Numbered from the stretch's first letter, positions 9,490 to 17,389 are shown. The stretch is 28,357 nucleotides of DNA from Saccharothrix sp. NRRL B-16348 (GCF_001280085.1 NZ_LGED01000277.1:1-28357), one strand, 5' to 3'. The notes: generated by a model from the sequence alone, not told the origin. Program-made: numbers and translations.

Positions 9490-10015
9490 CCAACCGGAGG
9501 TCCCCGAGCATCGGTTCAGTTCGCCGGTGCTCGAGGCACTGGAGGCAGCTGGATGGCGGTCAGGCAGGAGGGCGGACCTCTCCGAGATCGAGGATGCCCT
9601 TACCCGGGCTGGGTATGTGCTGCACGAGCGGTTCATGTCGTTCGCGGCGGAGTTCGCGGGTCTGCGGGTCGAGCCCGTCCTCGTGGAAGGGCCGAACTTC
9701 GCCAATGACGAACCGCTGTGGATCAACCCGAAGCACGGCGTCCGCTACCTGGACGAAGTGCGGACGCTGCGAGAGATCACCGGGGAGGATTGGAACCCTG
9801 TTGGCTGGTGGTTGAGCAACAGTCATGTCTTCATGGGGAGCAGTGGGCGGATGCTGGCTCACTTGGACGGATTAGTGTGGGAGTTGGGACGGACACCCTG
9901 GGAAAGCGTCGAGTTTGCCGTGATGCCCACCCGGCCGCTGGTGTGCCTGTGGTCGGCTCCCGGCCGTCGGCCGTGGCCGCGTCCTGTTGAAGGGCGGGGA
10001 CCCCGGAACACCTGA
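9482..10015 (+). CDS. SUKH-3-like immunity protein for the Rhs deaminase toxin
   Basis: The predicted protein has 177 residues from TTG at 9482. This start has an AAGGGGG ribosome site at 9467-9473, 8 bases away, and overlaps the Rhs stop codon by 8 bases. In-frame GTG 9446 or ATG 9413 would lengthen the overlap. The early part carries the SUKH-3-like pattern: LEALEAAGW.SGRRADLSEIEDAL, a GY.LHERFMSFAAEFAGL block, and later a REITGEDWNPVGW..SNSHVFMGSSG block. SUKH proteins are established immunity partners of deaminase and nuclease toxins, and the position directly after the toxin tip fits. Expected role: cytoplasmic binding and neutralisation of the C-terminal toxin domain in the producer. 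The arginine- and proline-rich last ~20 residues look less conserved. The family call rests on pattern recognition, not a profile search. Confidence 0.75.
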   Translation: MGDQPEVPEHRFSSPVLEALEAAGWRSGRRADLSEIEDALTRAGYVLHERFMSFAAEFAGLRVEPVLVEGPNFANDEPLWINPKHGVRYLDEVRTLREITGEDWNPVGWWLSNSHVFMGSSGRMLAHLDGLVWELGRTPWESVEFAVMPTRPLVCLWSAPGRRPWPRPVEGRGPRNT

Positions 10016-10731
10016 AGAATGGTGGCGATGGTCGGAAGTGGAGCGGTTCGCAAATCGGTCTCTGTCGCAGGACTGCGGGCGCTGTCTGCGCTCGGCGAGT
10101 CACCATGAGGGTCAGCTGCACTGATGGCACAGCAGCCTCTCCTGGGCCGGATGGGTTTCCTTCTATGGAACGATCCGACACCAGGTGAGGCTGTCGGCTA
10201 CGCGTCTACGACCGGGCTCCATCACGGCAGGTTATCCGTGCGAGGTGATCAAGATCCACGTCGAGGCTTTCAAGGGTGGATGATCGAGACCCATTCGGGT
10301 GCCACCGCGTTGAACAAGCACGACGGTCTGCAGCAGGTCTTCAAGTGGCTGATGCTGAACGAGGAGGACATCGACCGCTCGATGGAATGGGTGAAGCAGC
10401 CCCAGGTGCGGAAGAAGCTCATCCGGTTATCGGCGACGACGACACGAAGCGGGTTTAGATACCTGCAAGGGCAAGGATCGACCTCGACGCTCCGGACAAG
10501 CGCCCACGACACCTCCAACTGCTCGCCGCCGACCCGTCGGAAGACACCAACCCCGACGGGTGCTCGCCGTGGTCGTGTCGGTCCGGGGTATCGGTCGACA
10601 CGGATGTGGCTGCGTGACGGCGGTGGCGGCCACGATCGAGGTATCGGCCGTTCGGGGTGGAGGGCGCTACTTTTCGTCGGCGGCCCGCGGCCATGCCGTG
10701 GGCGTCGTGTTGATCGTTGCGGGGGTGGGGC
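10016..10731. other. Gene-poor interval between immunity gene and excisionase
   Basis: About 700 bases separate the SUKH-3-like gene from the excisionase gene. Apart from the broken reading frame at 10230-10458, I see no intact gene, RNA gene or clear hairpin. The segment near 10490-10560 reads as DLDAPDKRPRHLQLLAADP in one frame, which looks protein-like but has no start and no continuation. The content fits eroded mobile-element DNA. Confidence 0.4.
10230..10458 (+). pseudogene. Decayed small gene, family unknown
   Basis: A protein-like stretch can be read only by switching frames twice. A short segment VIKIHVEAFKG starts at a GTG near 10237. It passes into a second frame giving WMIETHSGATALNKHDG and then LQQVFKWLMLNEEDIDRSM, and continues to KKLIR near 10425. 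A final switch gives VIGDDDTKRV and a TAG at 10456-10458. Each switch is explained by a single-base change. I do not recognise the family. The surrounding 10016-10731 interval otherwise holds no convincing gene. A continuous frame across 10124-10807 exists, but its second half looks like non-coding GC-rich readthrough. Confidence 0.25.
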
Positions 10732-11052
10732 ATGGAGTCCGCTGATTCCGGTGGGTTGGTGCGTGTCGTTCTGCCGGACGAGGTCGTCGAGTGCCTCGCC
10801 GCGTTGACGACGCTCGCACGCACGTGGACCGAGCGGGTTCCCGCCGATCCCGACGCGTTGCTGACGGCCGAGCAGCTGGGGGAGTTGCTCCAGCTCTCAC
10901 CACGCACGCTCAAGGACCAGGCCGCTGCCGGGGTGCTGCCGCATCACCGGTTCGGCAAGCACTACCGGTTCTCCCGCAACGACATCAGCGCGATCCTGCG
11001 GCTTACCCAGCAGTCGGAGAAGCCACAGCGCAGGCGCCTGAACATCCTCTGA
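10732..11052 (+). CDS. Helix-turn-helix excisionase-like protein of the first integrative element
   Basis: The protein has 106 residues. ATG at 10732 directly follows a G-rich ribosome site (GGGGGTGGGG at 10721-10730). The C-terminal half is a MerR/excisionase-type winged helix: LLTAEQLGELLQLSPRTLKD with the wing HHRFGKHYRFSRNDI, followed by a basic tail. Such proteins bind the att region and steer an integrase toward excision, and often also regulate it. The gene ends 20 bases before the GTG of the integrase, so the two form a typical xis-int operon. The N-terminal half (VVLPDEVVECLAAL) is of unknown role. The excisionase function is inferred from fold and position. Confidence 0.8.
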   Translation: MESADSGGLVRVVLPDEVVECLAALTTLARTWTERVPADPDALLTAEQLGELLQLSPRTLKDQAAAGVLPHHRFGKHYRFSRNDISAILRLTQQSEKPQRRRLNIL

Positions 11053-11072
11053 TCAAGGAACGGGAGCACTAC

Positions 11073-12470
11073 GTGGCATACGGGGAACGAGAGTCGAACG
11101 GCCCTAACGGGTGGCGATGCCGGTACAAGCGGCCGGACGGCACCTGGGGTAGCAAGGCGGGCTTCTCCTCGGAGAAGGCTGCGAAGGAGTGGGGCGCTGA
11201 GCAAGAGGCGTTGATCCGTCGGAACATGTGGATCGATCCGAGGGACGCGGAGACGCCGTTCGGTGAGTTCGCCGAGGAGTGGTACGAGGCGGTCTCGCCG
11301 CGTCTTGAACCCAACACCAGGGTCAAGTACCGGTCCTACATGGACAACCATCTGCTGCCGCAGTGGCGTCTGTGGCCCATGATCGGCGTCTTCAACGGCT
11401 ACTATGTCGAGATCGAGCGGTGGCTGTCGAGGTTGCACGACGAGGAGTACGCCGAGTCGAGCATCGCCTCGATCTTTGCCACCTTCTCGACGATCCTCAA
11501 CGCCGGGGTGCGGGCGAAGATCATCCCGGCCAACCCGTGTTACGGCGTCAGGGTCACCGGCGGTGAGTTCGAGAACGAGCGGCTGTTGGCCACGCCGGTG
11601 CAGGTGCTGCGCGCGGCGATGAGGTTGTACGAGTCGGAGATGGGACTGTCCGGTTTCACTCTCTGTCTGCTCGACTTCTACACCGGAGGCCGGTGGAGTG
11701 AACTCGTCGGCCAGGAGCGGCACGAGTACGACGAGGCCGAGCGGGCGATCACCATCCGGTACCCCCTGAAAGAGGTCAACGGGAAGCTGCTCAAGGCCGG
11801 TGCCGAGGTGTCGCACGACCGGCCCACGTCCAGGCCGGATGTAGGCCATGCCACGCCTCGCCGTACGAAGGGCAAGCGGGGGAGGACGAAAACTCCGGCG
11901 GGGACGAGGCCGATCGCGTTGCCGCCGAGCATCGCTGTGTTCTACGAGACACTGCTCGACAGCCATCGCGGGTCGTTCGTGTTCACCTCGCCCGAGGGGA
12001 CGCTGCTGCGCCGGGCGAACTTTCGGCAGCGGTTCTGGCGGCCGGCGTGGGACGGACGCAAGTCCGACCAACCGGGTGCTCGCGGTCACGTTCCGGCGAT
12101 CCTGCCGTGGATCACCTTTCAAGAGGGCCGGCACACGCACGCGACCTGGATGGTCGAGGACGGGGTGCCGCAGGTCGCACGCCGGGCGAGGCTCGGGCAG
12201 AAGATGAAGGGCATCGCCCGGGTCTACGACCATGTGACCAGCGTCATGAAGGCTCAGCTGATCAACGGCCTCGAAGCCCGGTGGCTCGGATCGCTGCTGG
12301 CGCTCCGGGACGACGAGCTGGCCACAATCATCGGATGGTTCCCGCACCTGAGGGCCACCGCCGCTGACCTACGAGCACTACCCAGGGAGAAGATCGTCTC
12401 CGATTCGTCTCCTTTGATCTTGCACGACGTGCAAGAAGCCCGGCCTCAAGATCGAGGACCGGGCTTCTGA
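11073..12470 (+). CDS. Tyrosine recombinase/integrase at tRNA-Val(GAC)
   Basis: The protein has 465 residues. GTG at 11073 has GGGAG 6 bases upstream; the open frame extends to 10791 but there it only overlaps the excisionase gene. Residues ~20-60 form an AP2-like arm-binding region (GWRCRYKRPDGTWGSKAGF), a core-binding helical domain follows at ~65-170, and the catalytic domain starts near 180. Visible catalytic residues are R207 (TGGRWSEL), R353 (EGRHTHATW) and the nucleophile Y385 (RVYDHV). The first position of the HxxR motif is Gln350, and the usual LGH box reads LGQ. The gene ends 18 bases from the 3' end of tRNA-Val(GAC), so that tRNA end is the probable attachment site. The last ~15 codons run through a terminator hairpin. 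Confidence 0.9.
   Translation: MAYGERESNGPNGWRCRYKRPDGTWGSKAGFSSEKAAKEWGAEQEALIRRNMWIDPRDAETPFGEFAEEWYEAVSPRLEPNTRVKYRSYMDNHLLPQWRLWPMIGVFNGYYVEIERWLSRLHDEEYAESSIASIFATFSTILNAGVRAKIIPANPCYGVRVTGGEFENERLLATPVQVLRAAMRLYESEMGLSGFTLCLLDFYTGGRWSELVGQERHEYDEAERAITIRYPLKEVNGKLLKAGAEVSHDRPTSRPDVGHATPRRTKGKRGRTKTPAGTRPIALPPSIAVFYETLLDSHRGSFVFTSPEGTLLRRANFRQRFWRPAWDGRKSDQPGARGHVPAILPWITFQEGRHTHATWMVEDGVPQVARRARLGQKMKGIARVYDHVTSVMKAQLINGLEARWLGSLLALRDDELATIIGWFPHLRATAADLRALPREKIVSDSSPLILHDVQEARPQDRGPGF
12434..12468 (-). terminator. Hairpin terminator downstream of the tRNA cluster, inside the integrase 3' end
   Basis: AGAAGCCCGG at 12434-12443 pairs perfectly with CCGGGCTTCT at 12459-12468. The inner CCTC/GAGG adds four pairs around a 6-base loop with one bulged A. 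On the minus strand it follows the 3' end of tRNA-Val(GAC) by 19 bases and has only a short T tract. The same bases encode the last codons of the plus-strand integrase, so it may act on transcripts from both sides. Confidence 0.6.
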
Positions 12471-12487
12471 CCTGCATGTATAGCTAG

Positions 12488-12559
<72 letters not shown>

Positions 12560-12560
12560 G

Positions 12561-12632
12561 AGGCGGAGACGGGAATCGAACCCGTGTACAGGGCTTTGCA
12601 GGCCCTTGCCTAAGCCACTCGGCCACTCCGCC
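12561..12632 (-). tRNA. tRNA-Cys (GCA)
   Basis: The acceptor is GGCGGAG/CTCCGCC with discriminator T, and the anticodon loop CTGCAAA gives anticodon GCA. Its 3' end is separated from the 5' end of tRNA-Val(GAC) by a single base, so the two must be processed from one transcript. Confidence 0.97.
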
Positions 12633-12690
12633 ATGATTCCTGAAGGCTAGCACTCAGGAGTCTGGCCTGAGCCCAAGGGGCCCTCTGCCG

Positions 12691-12763
12691 AGCGGATGAC
12701 GAGACTCGAACTCGCGACCCTCACCTTGGCAAGGTGATGCGCTACCAACTGCGCTACATCCGC
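12691..12763 (-). tRNA. tRNA-Gly (GCC)
   Basis: The acceptor is GCGGATG/CATCCGC with discriminator T, and the anticodon loop TTGCCAA gives anticodon GCC. It is the first gene of the cluster. The 58 bases to tRNA-Cys contain a small hairpin (CTCAGG at 12653-12658, CCTGAG at 12666-12671), perhaps a processing site. Confidence 0.97.
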
Positions 12764-12907
12764 ATGCTCCGTGGATTTCTGGGAACTTTTCCCTTTTGGG
12801 GCTGTCGTTCCGGTCTTCCCCGGTGCGAGAGGAACTTTATTACATGCACCGCAGCGGGATCAAATCGGGGGGTCCTTGACCTCCTCGCGGGCCCGCTACC
12901 TGCGCTT

Positions 12908-13333
12908 TTACGTCAGATCGGTGGAGATCAGGTGGGTCAGGGCCTCGTCGACGTCGACCCACAGGTGCTCGTTCCCGGGCACCACGACGTCGTACGTCCG
13001 GTCGAGGAAGTCGGCCAGTTCCTGGGCCGAGGCCTCGAACATGGCGTGACCCGACGGCGAGCTCAGTTCGATCACCACGACCTCGGGGTCGTCGGCGGCC
13101 GGGCGGATGCGGACGTCGCCGTCACCCGCGTCGGCGATCAGGCCGTCGGCGAGCAGATCGCGGGCGAAGACCCACTCCACCCATCCGGCACGGCCGGTGC
13201 GGAACGCGGCGACTACCGCGTACGGGTCTTTCGTGTCATAGCGAAGCTCCACCTGCACCGGGACGGCCGGGGTCCTCGGCGCCAGCAGGTCGAAGACCGC
13301 TGTTGAGCGGAGTGTCACGTGGTCATTGCGCAT
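12908..13333 (-). CDS. SsgA-family sporulation/cell division regulator, SsgB-like
   Basis: The protein has 141 residues, the usual family length. It shows the family pattern: VPVQVELRYDTKDPYAV near the N-terminus, then VEWVFARDLLADGL, GDVRIRP, VIELSSPSGHAMFEA, and FLDRTYDVVVPGNEH before the C-terminal helix. SsgA-like proteins occur only in actinobacteria with complex development. SsgB helps recruit FtsZ to sporulation septa. Outside streptomycetes the single copy is usually the SsgB type, which this resembles, but I cannot separate paralogues by eye. It stands alone between the tRNA cluster and a divergently oriented sigma gene. The 13334-13574 interval should hold its promoter, but I could not define one. 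Confidence 0.9.
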   Translation of the reverse strand: MRNDHVTLRSTAVFDLLAPRTPAVPVQVELRYDTKDPYAVVAAFRTGRAGWVEWVFARDLLADGLIADAGDGDVRIRPAADDPEVVVIELSSPSGHAMFEASAQELADFLDRTYDVVVPGNEHLWVDVDEALTHLISTDLT

Positions 13334-13574
13334 CGTCGTTACCCTCTTCTCCCTTCCCGGCCAATGGAACGACCGAGTTCTCTACTTGTGACGTATATGT
13401 GGCGAGGAACGCTCGACTTCAGGTGGTTTATCACCCGATTGGGGCCATCCAACTCCACTGGGCGACCACCTCGATGCGTTCCGTGTCCACTGGGTCCAGG
13501 CTGCTCCCATCTTGCTGGGTTTGGCCTGAACCCGGTACCGGCTGTTGCGCGAATGTTGGACGTGAGGACCTCTC

Positions 13575-14206
13575 GTGGCTGACTCACCTCCGCCGCGTCG
13601 CGACACCGGCCGGCGTCCCACCGCCGTGGAGCTCGCCGCACGGGTGACGGTGGGTGACCGCACGGCAGTTCGGTGACTCTACGACCGGTACGCGAAACCG
13701 GCGTACTCGCTCGCCCGGCGCATCTGCGCCGACCCGGCCTGGCCGAGGACGTCGTCCAAGAGGCGTTCCTGGCCCTCTGGCGCAACCCCGCGGCCCACGA
13801 CCGCTCACGCGGCGGATTCGGCACGTGGCTGATGACCGTGGTGCACCACCGCGCCGTTGACGCAGTCCGCCGCGAGAACACCCAGCGTAGACGAAGTGCG
13901 CCCTTGTCCGACGAGGTCTCTGAGCGCAACGTCACACCCGAGGAAGGCGCGGACCACGCCGCGTTGGCCGCTGTCGTGGGCGCCGAAGTGCGTGAGGCGC
14001 TGCAACGGCTTCCCGAAGACCAGCGAGAGGTGCTGACGCTGGCCAACCTGGGCGGTTACACGCAGGTCGAGGTCGCGGCGTTGACCGGCATACCGCTTGG
14101 CACGGTGAAATCGCGCACGTTCGCCGCCATCCGCGGACTGCGCGCGGCGCTGCACTCGGCATGGGCCGGCGAGACCGGCGGCGGCACGATGGGAGCACAA
14201 CGGTGA
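13575..14206 (+). pseudogene. ECF-type sigma-70 family factor, disrupted
   Basis: GTG at 13575 has GAGG 7 bases upstream and opens MADSPPPRRD and then VELAARVTVGDRTA. An in-frame TGA at 13674 interrupts it. The same frame resumes with LYDRYAKPAYSLARRICADP, then a one-base loss near 13737 shifts the remainder (GLAEDVVQEAFLALWR onward) into another frame that runs intact to 14206. Region 2 (AEDVVQEAFLALW, then FGTWLMTVVHHRAVDAVRR) and region 4 (LQRLPEDQREVLTLANLGG followed by YTQVEVAALTGIPLGTVKSR) are clear. The downstream frame is also readable from GTG 13673, giving 177 residues that lack the start of region 2. It overlaps the next gene at GTGA, the usual coupling of sigma and anti-sigma genes. 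Confidence 0.75.
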
Positions 14207-14986
14207 CCCGGGATCAGAACGACGACCGGTGCCCTCAGGAAGAGCTCGCGGTCGGGTACGCGATGCACGCGCTCGAACCGGGCGAGGAAGCCTCGATGCG
14301 CGACCACTGTCGGGGTGCGCGCGGTGCCAGGAGACAGTCCGTGCCACGCAGGAGGCGACGGCCGCGCTGGGTGGGTCGGTCCGCCAGTACGACCCGCCGG
14401 AGCGCCTGCGTACACGTCTGATGGATGCGATCGAGCACACGCCGCAGGTGCACGTGGCGGAGCAGCCGGTTCGCTGCAGTCACGGCGACGTGACCGGCCC
14501 GGCGGGTGGGGCGCAAGCTGCTCCTGGCCGCGGCGGCGCTCGTTGTGGTGGCCGGGATCGGTGTCGCGGGCGTGCGGTTCGGCCAGCTGAACGACCGGGT
14601 CGCGCAGCAGGACGTGCGAGCTGGGCAGTTGGAGCGCGCGCTGCGGATCGCGGCCGACCCTTGTGCGACCCGCGCCGTGCTGCAGGACAGGTCGGGCGAC
14701 GCGGTGGCCGTGCTGCTGTCCGTCGACGATGCGGCCGCGATCGTGCCCACGGACCTGCCGCCCAACGACGCGGCGCGGCAGATCTACGTGGTGTGGGACC
14801 AGCATGCCGGAGCCTGTGGCGTTGGCCACATTCGATGTCACGGCGGGCGGTTCGGACGTGCGACTGCCGGCGTGGTCGCTGGACGCCCACCGCCACGACG
14901 ACTTCGGGATCTCGCTGGAAGAAGGCCGCACGGCGCCCGCGCGTCCGTCGGCCGTCTTGGCATCGGGCCAGGTAGGCCCCGCCTGA
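14203..14986 (+). pseudogene. Anti-sigma factor (zinc-finger/RskA-like), broken by frameshifts
   Basis: GTG at 14203 (GGGAG 7 bases upstream) overlaps the sigma stop. The protein can be followed only across four frame segments. The first is EELAVGYAMHALEPGEEASM. Near 14310 it shifts to SGCARCQETVRATQEATAAL, the C-x-x-C zinc-binding half of an anti-sigma domain. Near 14505 it shifts to GRKLLLAAAALVVVAGIGV, a membrane helix, followed by a coiled segment and the periplasmic start (VAVLLSVDDAAAIVPTDLPP). Near 14803 it shifts to MPEPVALATFDV and an end resembling the RskA C-terminal domain. An intact version would be a membrane-bound inhibitor of the adjacent sigma factor. Frameshifts in both genes suggest loss of the pathway, or unusually poor sequence here. 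Confidence 0.7.
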
Positions 14987-14993
14987 GTCCCGG

Positions 14994-15440
14994 ATGAGCG
15001 ATGATGTGCGTATGAGCACAGAACAGCGCGAAGACACCGACAAGGGCGCGGAGCACCGCCACTGGTTTCGCCGCAACCCCGCGCTGAACATGACCTACCG
15101 CATCGGCGTCGGCGTGGTCGGCGGCTTGGTGCTGGTCGCGGGCGTGTTGATGATCCCGTACCCCGGCCCGGGCTGGTTGGTCGTCTTCGCCGGCCTGGCG
15201 ATCCTGGCGACCGAGTTCGAGTGGGCGGGCCGGGTGCTGAGGTTCGCCAAGCGCTACTACGACGCCTGGGTCGCGTGGTTGCGTCGGCAGAACCTCTTGG
15301 TGAAGGGCCTGGTGCTGGCGGGCACCGGCCTCGTGGTGATCCTGACGTGCTGGCTGCTCGGTGTGTTCGCGCTGGTAGGTGGCTGGTTCGGACTCGAGTG
15401 GACGTGGTTGCAGAGCCCGATTTTTGGTTCGCGGGGATGA
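14994..15440 (+). CDS. PGPGW-motif membrane protein (TIGR02611-like)
   Basis: The protein has 148 residues from ATG 14994; ATG 15012 (MSTEQRED) is an equally possible start. After a hydrophilic N-terminus come a membrane helix (VGVVGGLVLVAGVLMIP), the hallmark YPGPGWLVVFAGLAILATEF with a second helix, an amphipathic EWAGRVLRFAKRYYDAW stretch, and a third helix (LVLAGTGLVVILTCWLLGV). This family is widespread in actinobacteria and its function is unknown. The gene is intact, unlike the two just upstream, and begins 8 bases after the anti-sigma remnant. Confidence 0.85.
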   Translation: MSDDVRMSTEQREDTDKGAEHRHWFRRNPALNMTYRIGVGVVGGLVLVAGVLMIPYPGPGWLVVFAGLAILATEFEWAGRVLRFAKRYYDAWVAWLRRQNLLVKGLVLAGTGLVVILTCWLLGVFALVGGWFGLEWTWLQSPIFGSRG

Positions 15441-15489
15441 TGTTGTAAGCTATGACCACACCGCGAGAGCGGGAGTGAGAACCGAATAC

Positions 15490-15561
15490 GGGCGTTTAGC
15501 TCAGCGGGAGAGCGCTTCGTTCACACCGAAGAGGTCACTGGTTCGATCCCAGTATCGCCCA
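15490..15561 (+). tRNA. tRNA-Val (CAC), att site of the second element
   Basis: The 72-base cloverleaf has anticodon stem CTTCG/CGAAG, loop TTCACAC giving anticodon CAC, T-loop TTCGATC and discriminator A. The acceptor GGGCGTT/ATCGCCC contains a T-T mismatch between 15495 and 15555; the usual form has A at the first of these. The 3' end faces the second integrase gene. Confidence 0.93.
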
Positions 15562-15583
15562 CAGTGTGTTTTACCTGGTCAAT

Positions 15584-15612
15584 GGCCTGCAGACGATCAC
15601 TGTCTGCGGGCC
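15584..15612 (+). terminator. Hairpin after tRNA-Val(CAC)
   Basis: GGCCTGCAGAC at 15584-15594 pairs with GTCTGCGGGCC at 15602-15612 around a 7-base loop. This gives 11 pairs including one T-G wobble. It starts 22 bases after the tRNA 3' end. No strong T tract follows, so it may be a weak terminator or part of the att region. Confidence 0.45.
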
Positions 15613-15678
15613 GTTGATCGTTTCGGGGAGCATCTGGGGAGCAAACGATCTTGACCACAACCGTATTTGCGAAGGTGG

Positions 15679-16794
15679 TCACGGTGTCGTGCTCCCCGTT
15701 TGCTCCCGGGTTTGCTCCCAGCGGTGTTGGAGTGCGGCGAGCATGGCGTCGATCATGGGCTGTGTGACGTGGGAGTAGACGCCCATGACGCCGTGGAACT
15801 TGTGGCCGATCCTCTTGTGCTGGAGGACTTCGGGGACGCGGTCCTCGATGAGCCAGGTCTTGTGGGTGTGGCGTAGGTCGTGGAAGTGCATGTCGGGGTT
15901 GATCCGCGGTCGGCCGGTGGCGGTGTCGCCGCGCAGGGCGGGTAGCCAGACGCGGCGGCGGAAGTTGGAGCGTCGGTGGAAGCCTCCGTCGGTTCCGGTG
16001 AACACGAACCGTGCGGTGGGGTGGCGGTCGTGGTGCTGGTCGAGCAGGTCGGCCAGGAATTCGGGTAGGTGCACGGTGCGGACGCTGGCGGGGGTTTTGG
16101 GCGGTCCGAGGGTGAGCTTGCCGCCGACCTCGTGCAGGGCGCCGTCGTGGGCGTCGACGCGGATCTCCCGGTTGGCCGTGTCGACCCGTGTCCATTGCAG
16201 TCCGGTCAGTTCACCCCACCGCAGGCCGGTGTAGGCGGCGGTGACGATCAGGGCGGCGTTGTCGGGGGACACGCGGGCGGCCAGGCCGGCGATCTGGGCG
16301 GTGGTGGCGTGGGGTCGTTCGGGTTGGTCGCCGTTGGTGAGGCGGAGTTTGCGGCAGGGGTTGGCGCCGATCAGCCCTTCGTCGACGGCTTCGCCCATGA
16401 TCCGCGACAGCAGGTTGACCACATCACTGACGCTGCGCTCGCCCAAGGATCGTCGCAGTTGCTTGGCCCAGATCTTGACCACCATCCGCGACAGGTCGCC
16501 GAGTTCGGTGTCGGCGAAGCGGGGCAGGATGTGGTTGCGCAGATGGGAGTCGTAGGTCGCCCACGTCACTGCGCTGACGTCGTGGGCCTGTACCCACTCC
16601 TGCACCCAGTCGCCGAACCGGGTCTGCGCCAGCCGGGGATCGACGAACCGTCCCCGTCGCTGATCGGACTCCACGTCCTGCGCCCGGTTCTCGGCCTCCT
16701 CGCGCGTGTCGAACCCGTTCTCGGTGAACAACGATCCGTCCGGCAACCGGTAGCGCACCCGGTACCCGTCACCGCGTTTCTCCGCCCAGGCCAT
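15679..16794 (-). CDS. Tyrosine recombinase/integrase at tRNA-Val(CAC)
   Basis: The protein has 371 residues. ATG at 16794 has GAGGAG 7 bases upstream. Residues 1-50 form an arm-binding region (RGDGYRVRYRLPDGSLFTENGF), a helical core-binding domain follows at ~58-150, and the catalytic domain has all visible key residues: R192 (TGLRWGEL), H305-x-x-R308 (HDLRHTHKTW), H331 (IGHKF) and Y340 (GVYSHV). It should cut and rejoin att sites at the tRNA-Val(CAC) 3' end, which lies 118 bases beyond its stop. The fold matches the first integrase, but the sequences differ clearly, so this is a separate element. The matching distant att copy was not found in the window. Confidence 0.93.
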   Translation of the reverse strand: MAWAEKRGDGYRVRYRLPDGSLFTENGFDTREEAENRAQDVESDQRRGRFVDPRLAQTRFGDWVQEWVQAHDVSAVTWATYDSHLRNHILPRFADTELGDLSRMVVKIWAKQLRRSLGERSVSDVVNLLSRIMGEAVDEGLIGANPCRKLRLTNGDQPERPHATTAQIAGLAARVSPDNAALIVTAAYTGLRWGELTGLQWTRVDTANREIRVDAHDGALHEVGGKLTLGPPKTPASVRTVHLPEFLADLLDQHHDRHPTARFVFTGTDGGFHRRSNFRRRVWLPALRGDTATGRPRINPDMHFHDLRHTHKTWLIEDRVPEVLQHKRIGHKFHGVMGVYSHVTQPMIDAMLAALQHRWEQTREQTGSTTP

Positions 16795-16893
16795 GTCAGT
16801 CTCCTCTGACTCTTCGTCGGATATCAGTCCGTCGTGGACGACGGCCGACGGACAGTGACGCTCTATACCCGTTGTGACGCAAGTGAACTGTGT

Positions 16894-17241
16894 TCAGCCC
16901 TGTCGCCGCCGCGAATACGGACCGTGTGCCTCCGGCCGGGACATGGCGTCGCGACGGGCGGAGCGGGATCCGCGGTGGACGATGGAGCGCAGGTCGGCGT
17001 CGGAGAACCGCAGATGCTTGCCCAGCAGGGTGCACGGGATCTCCTGCCGCCCGGCCATGCGGCGCAACCACGACTCGCGCACCGACAACGCCCGCGCCGC
17101 CTGCGCCGGGGTGTGCAACAGCCGCCCGCCACCCGCTCGGTCCGGAAGCTCCGGAGCGATCCGGTCCAGGTCGGCCGTTGCCTGCCTGTCGGCGTGGTGG
17201 TCGGAGGATCCGTACGCGTGGTCGGGGACTTGGTTCACCAT
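16894..17241 (-). CDS. Helix-turn-helix excisionase-like protein of the second element
   Basis: The protein has 115 residues from ATG 17241, chosen because GGAGG lies 5 bases upstream; the frame could start at 17280. The middle is a MerR/excisionase-like helix-turn-helix (LLHTPAQAARALSVRESWLR) with wing CTLLGKHLRFSDADLRSI. A basic tail follows. It lies 99 bases upstream of the integrase on the same strand, so it is the probable excisionase or regulator of that element. The function is inferred from fold and neighbourhood. Confidence 0.8.
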   Translation of the reverse strand: MVNQVPDHAYGSSDHHADRQATADLDRIAPELPDRAGGGRLLHTPAQAARALSVRESWLRRMAGRQEIPCTLLGKHLRFSDADLRSIVHRGSRSARRDAMSRPEAHGPYSRRRQG

Positions 17242-17389
17242 GAGGGCCTCCGGTAGAGGAGTGATGCCGCGGTGCGACACCGGTCAGCACCTCTCAACTC
17301 CGCTGGAAGGCCTCAAAAGCAACACAGCCGCTTCAAGTTTCTTCGACTTGACCGATCCGGAGATGTCGGCGGACGAACGGCGACCGCTC

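Noticed and set aside
2638..9726. Three very long minus-strand open frames opposite the Rhs gene (2638-4908, 5062-7491, 7573-9726)
   Set aside because: Low-complexity Arg/Val/Gly/His composition with no recognisable motifs, mirroring the codon bias of the Rhs gene on the other strand.
10791..11072. N-terminal extension of the first integrase to 10791
   Set aside because: It lies over the excisionase gene in another frame and lacks a ribosome site; GTG 11073 has one.
15521..16195. 224-codon minus-strand frame ending near tRNA-Val(CAC)
   Set aside because: Overlaps the real integrase in another frame, and its end (DTGIEPVTSSV) is the familiar artefact of translating the antisense of a tRNA gene.
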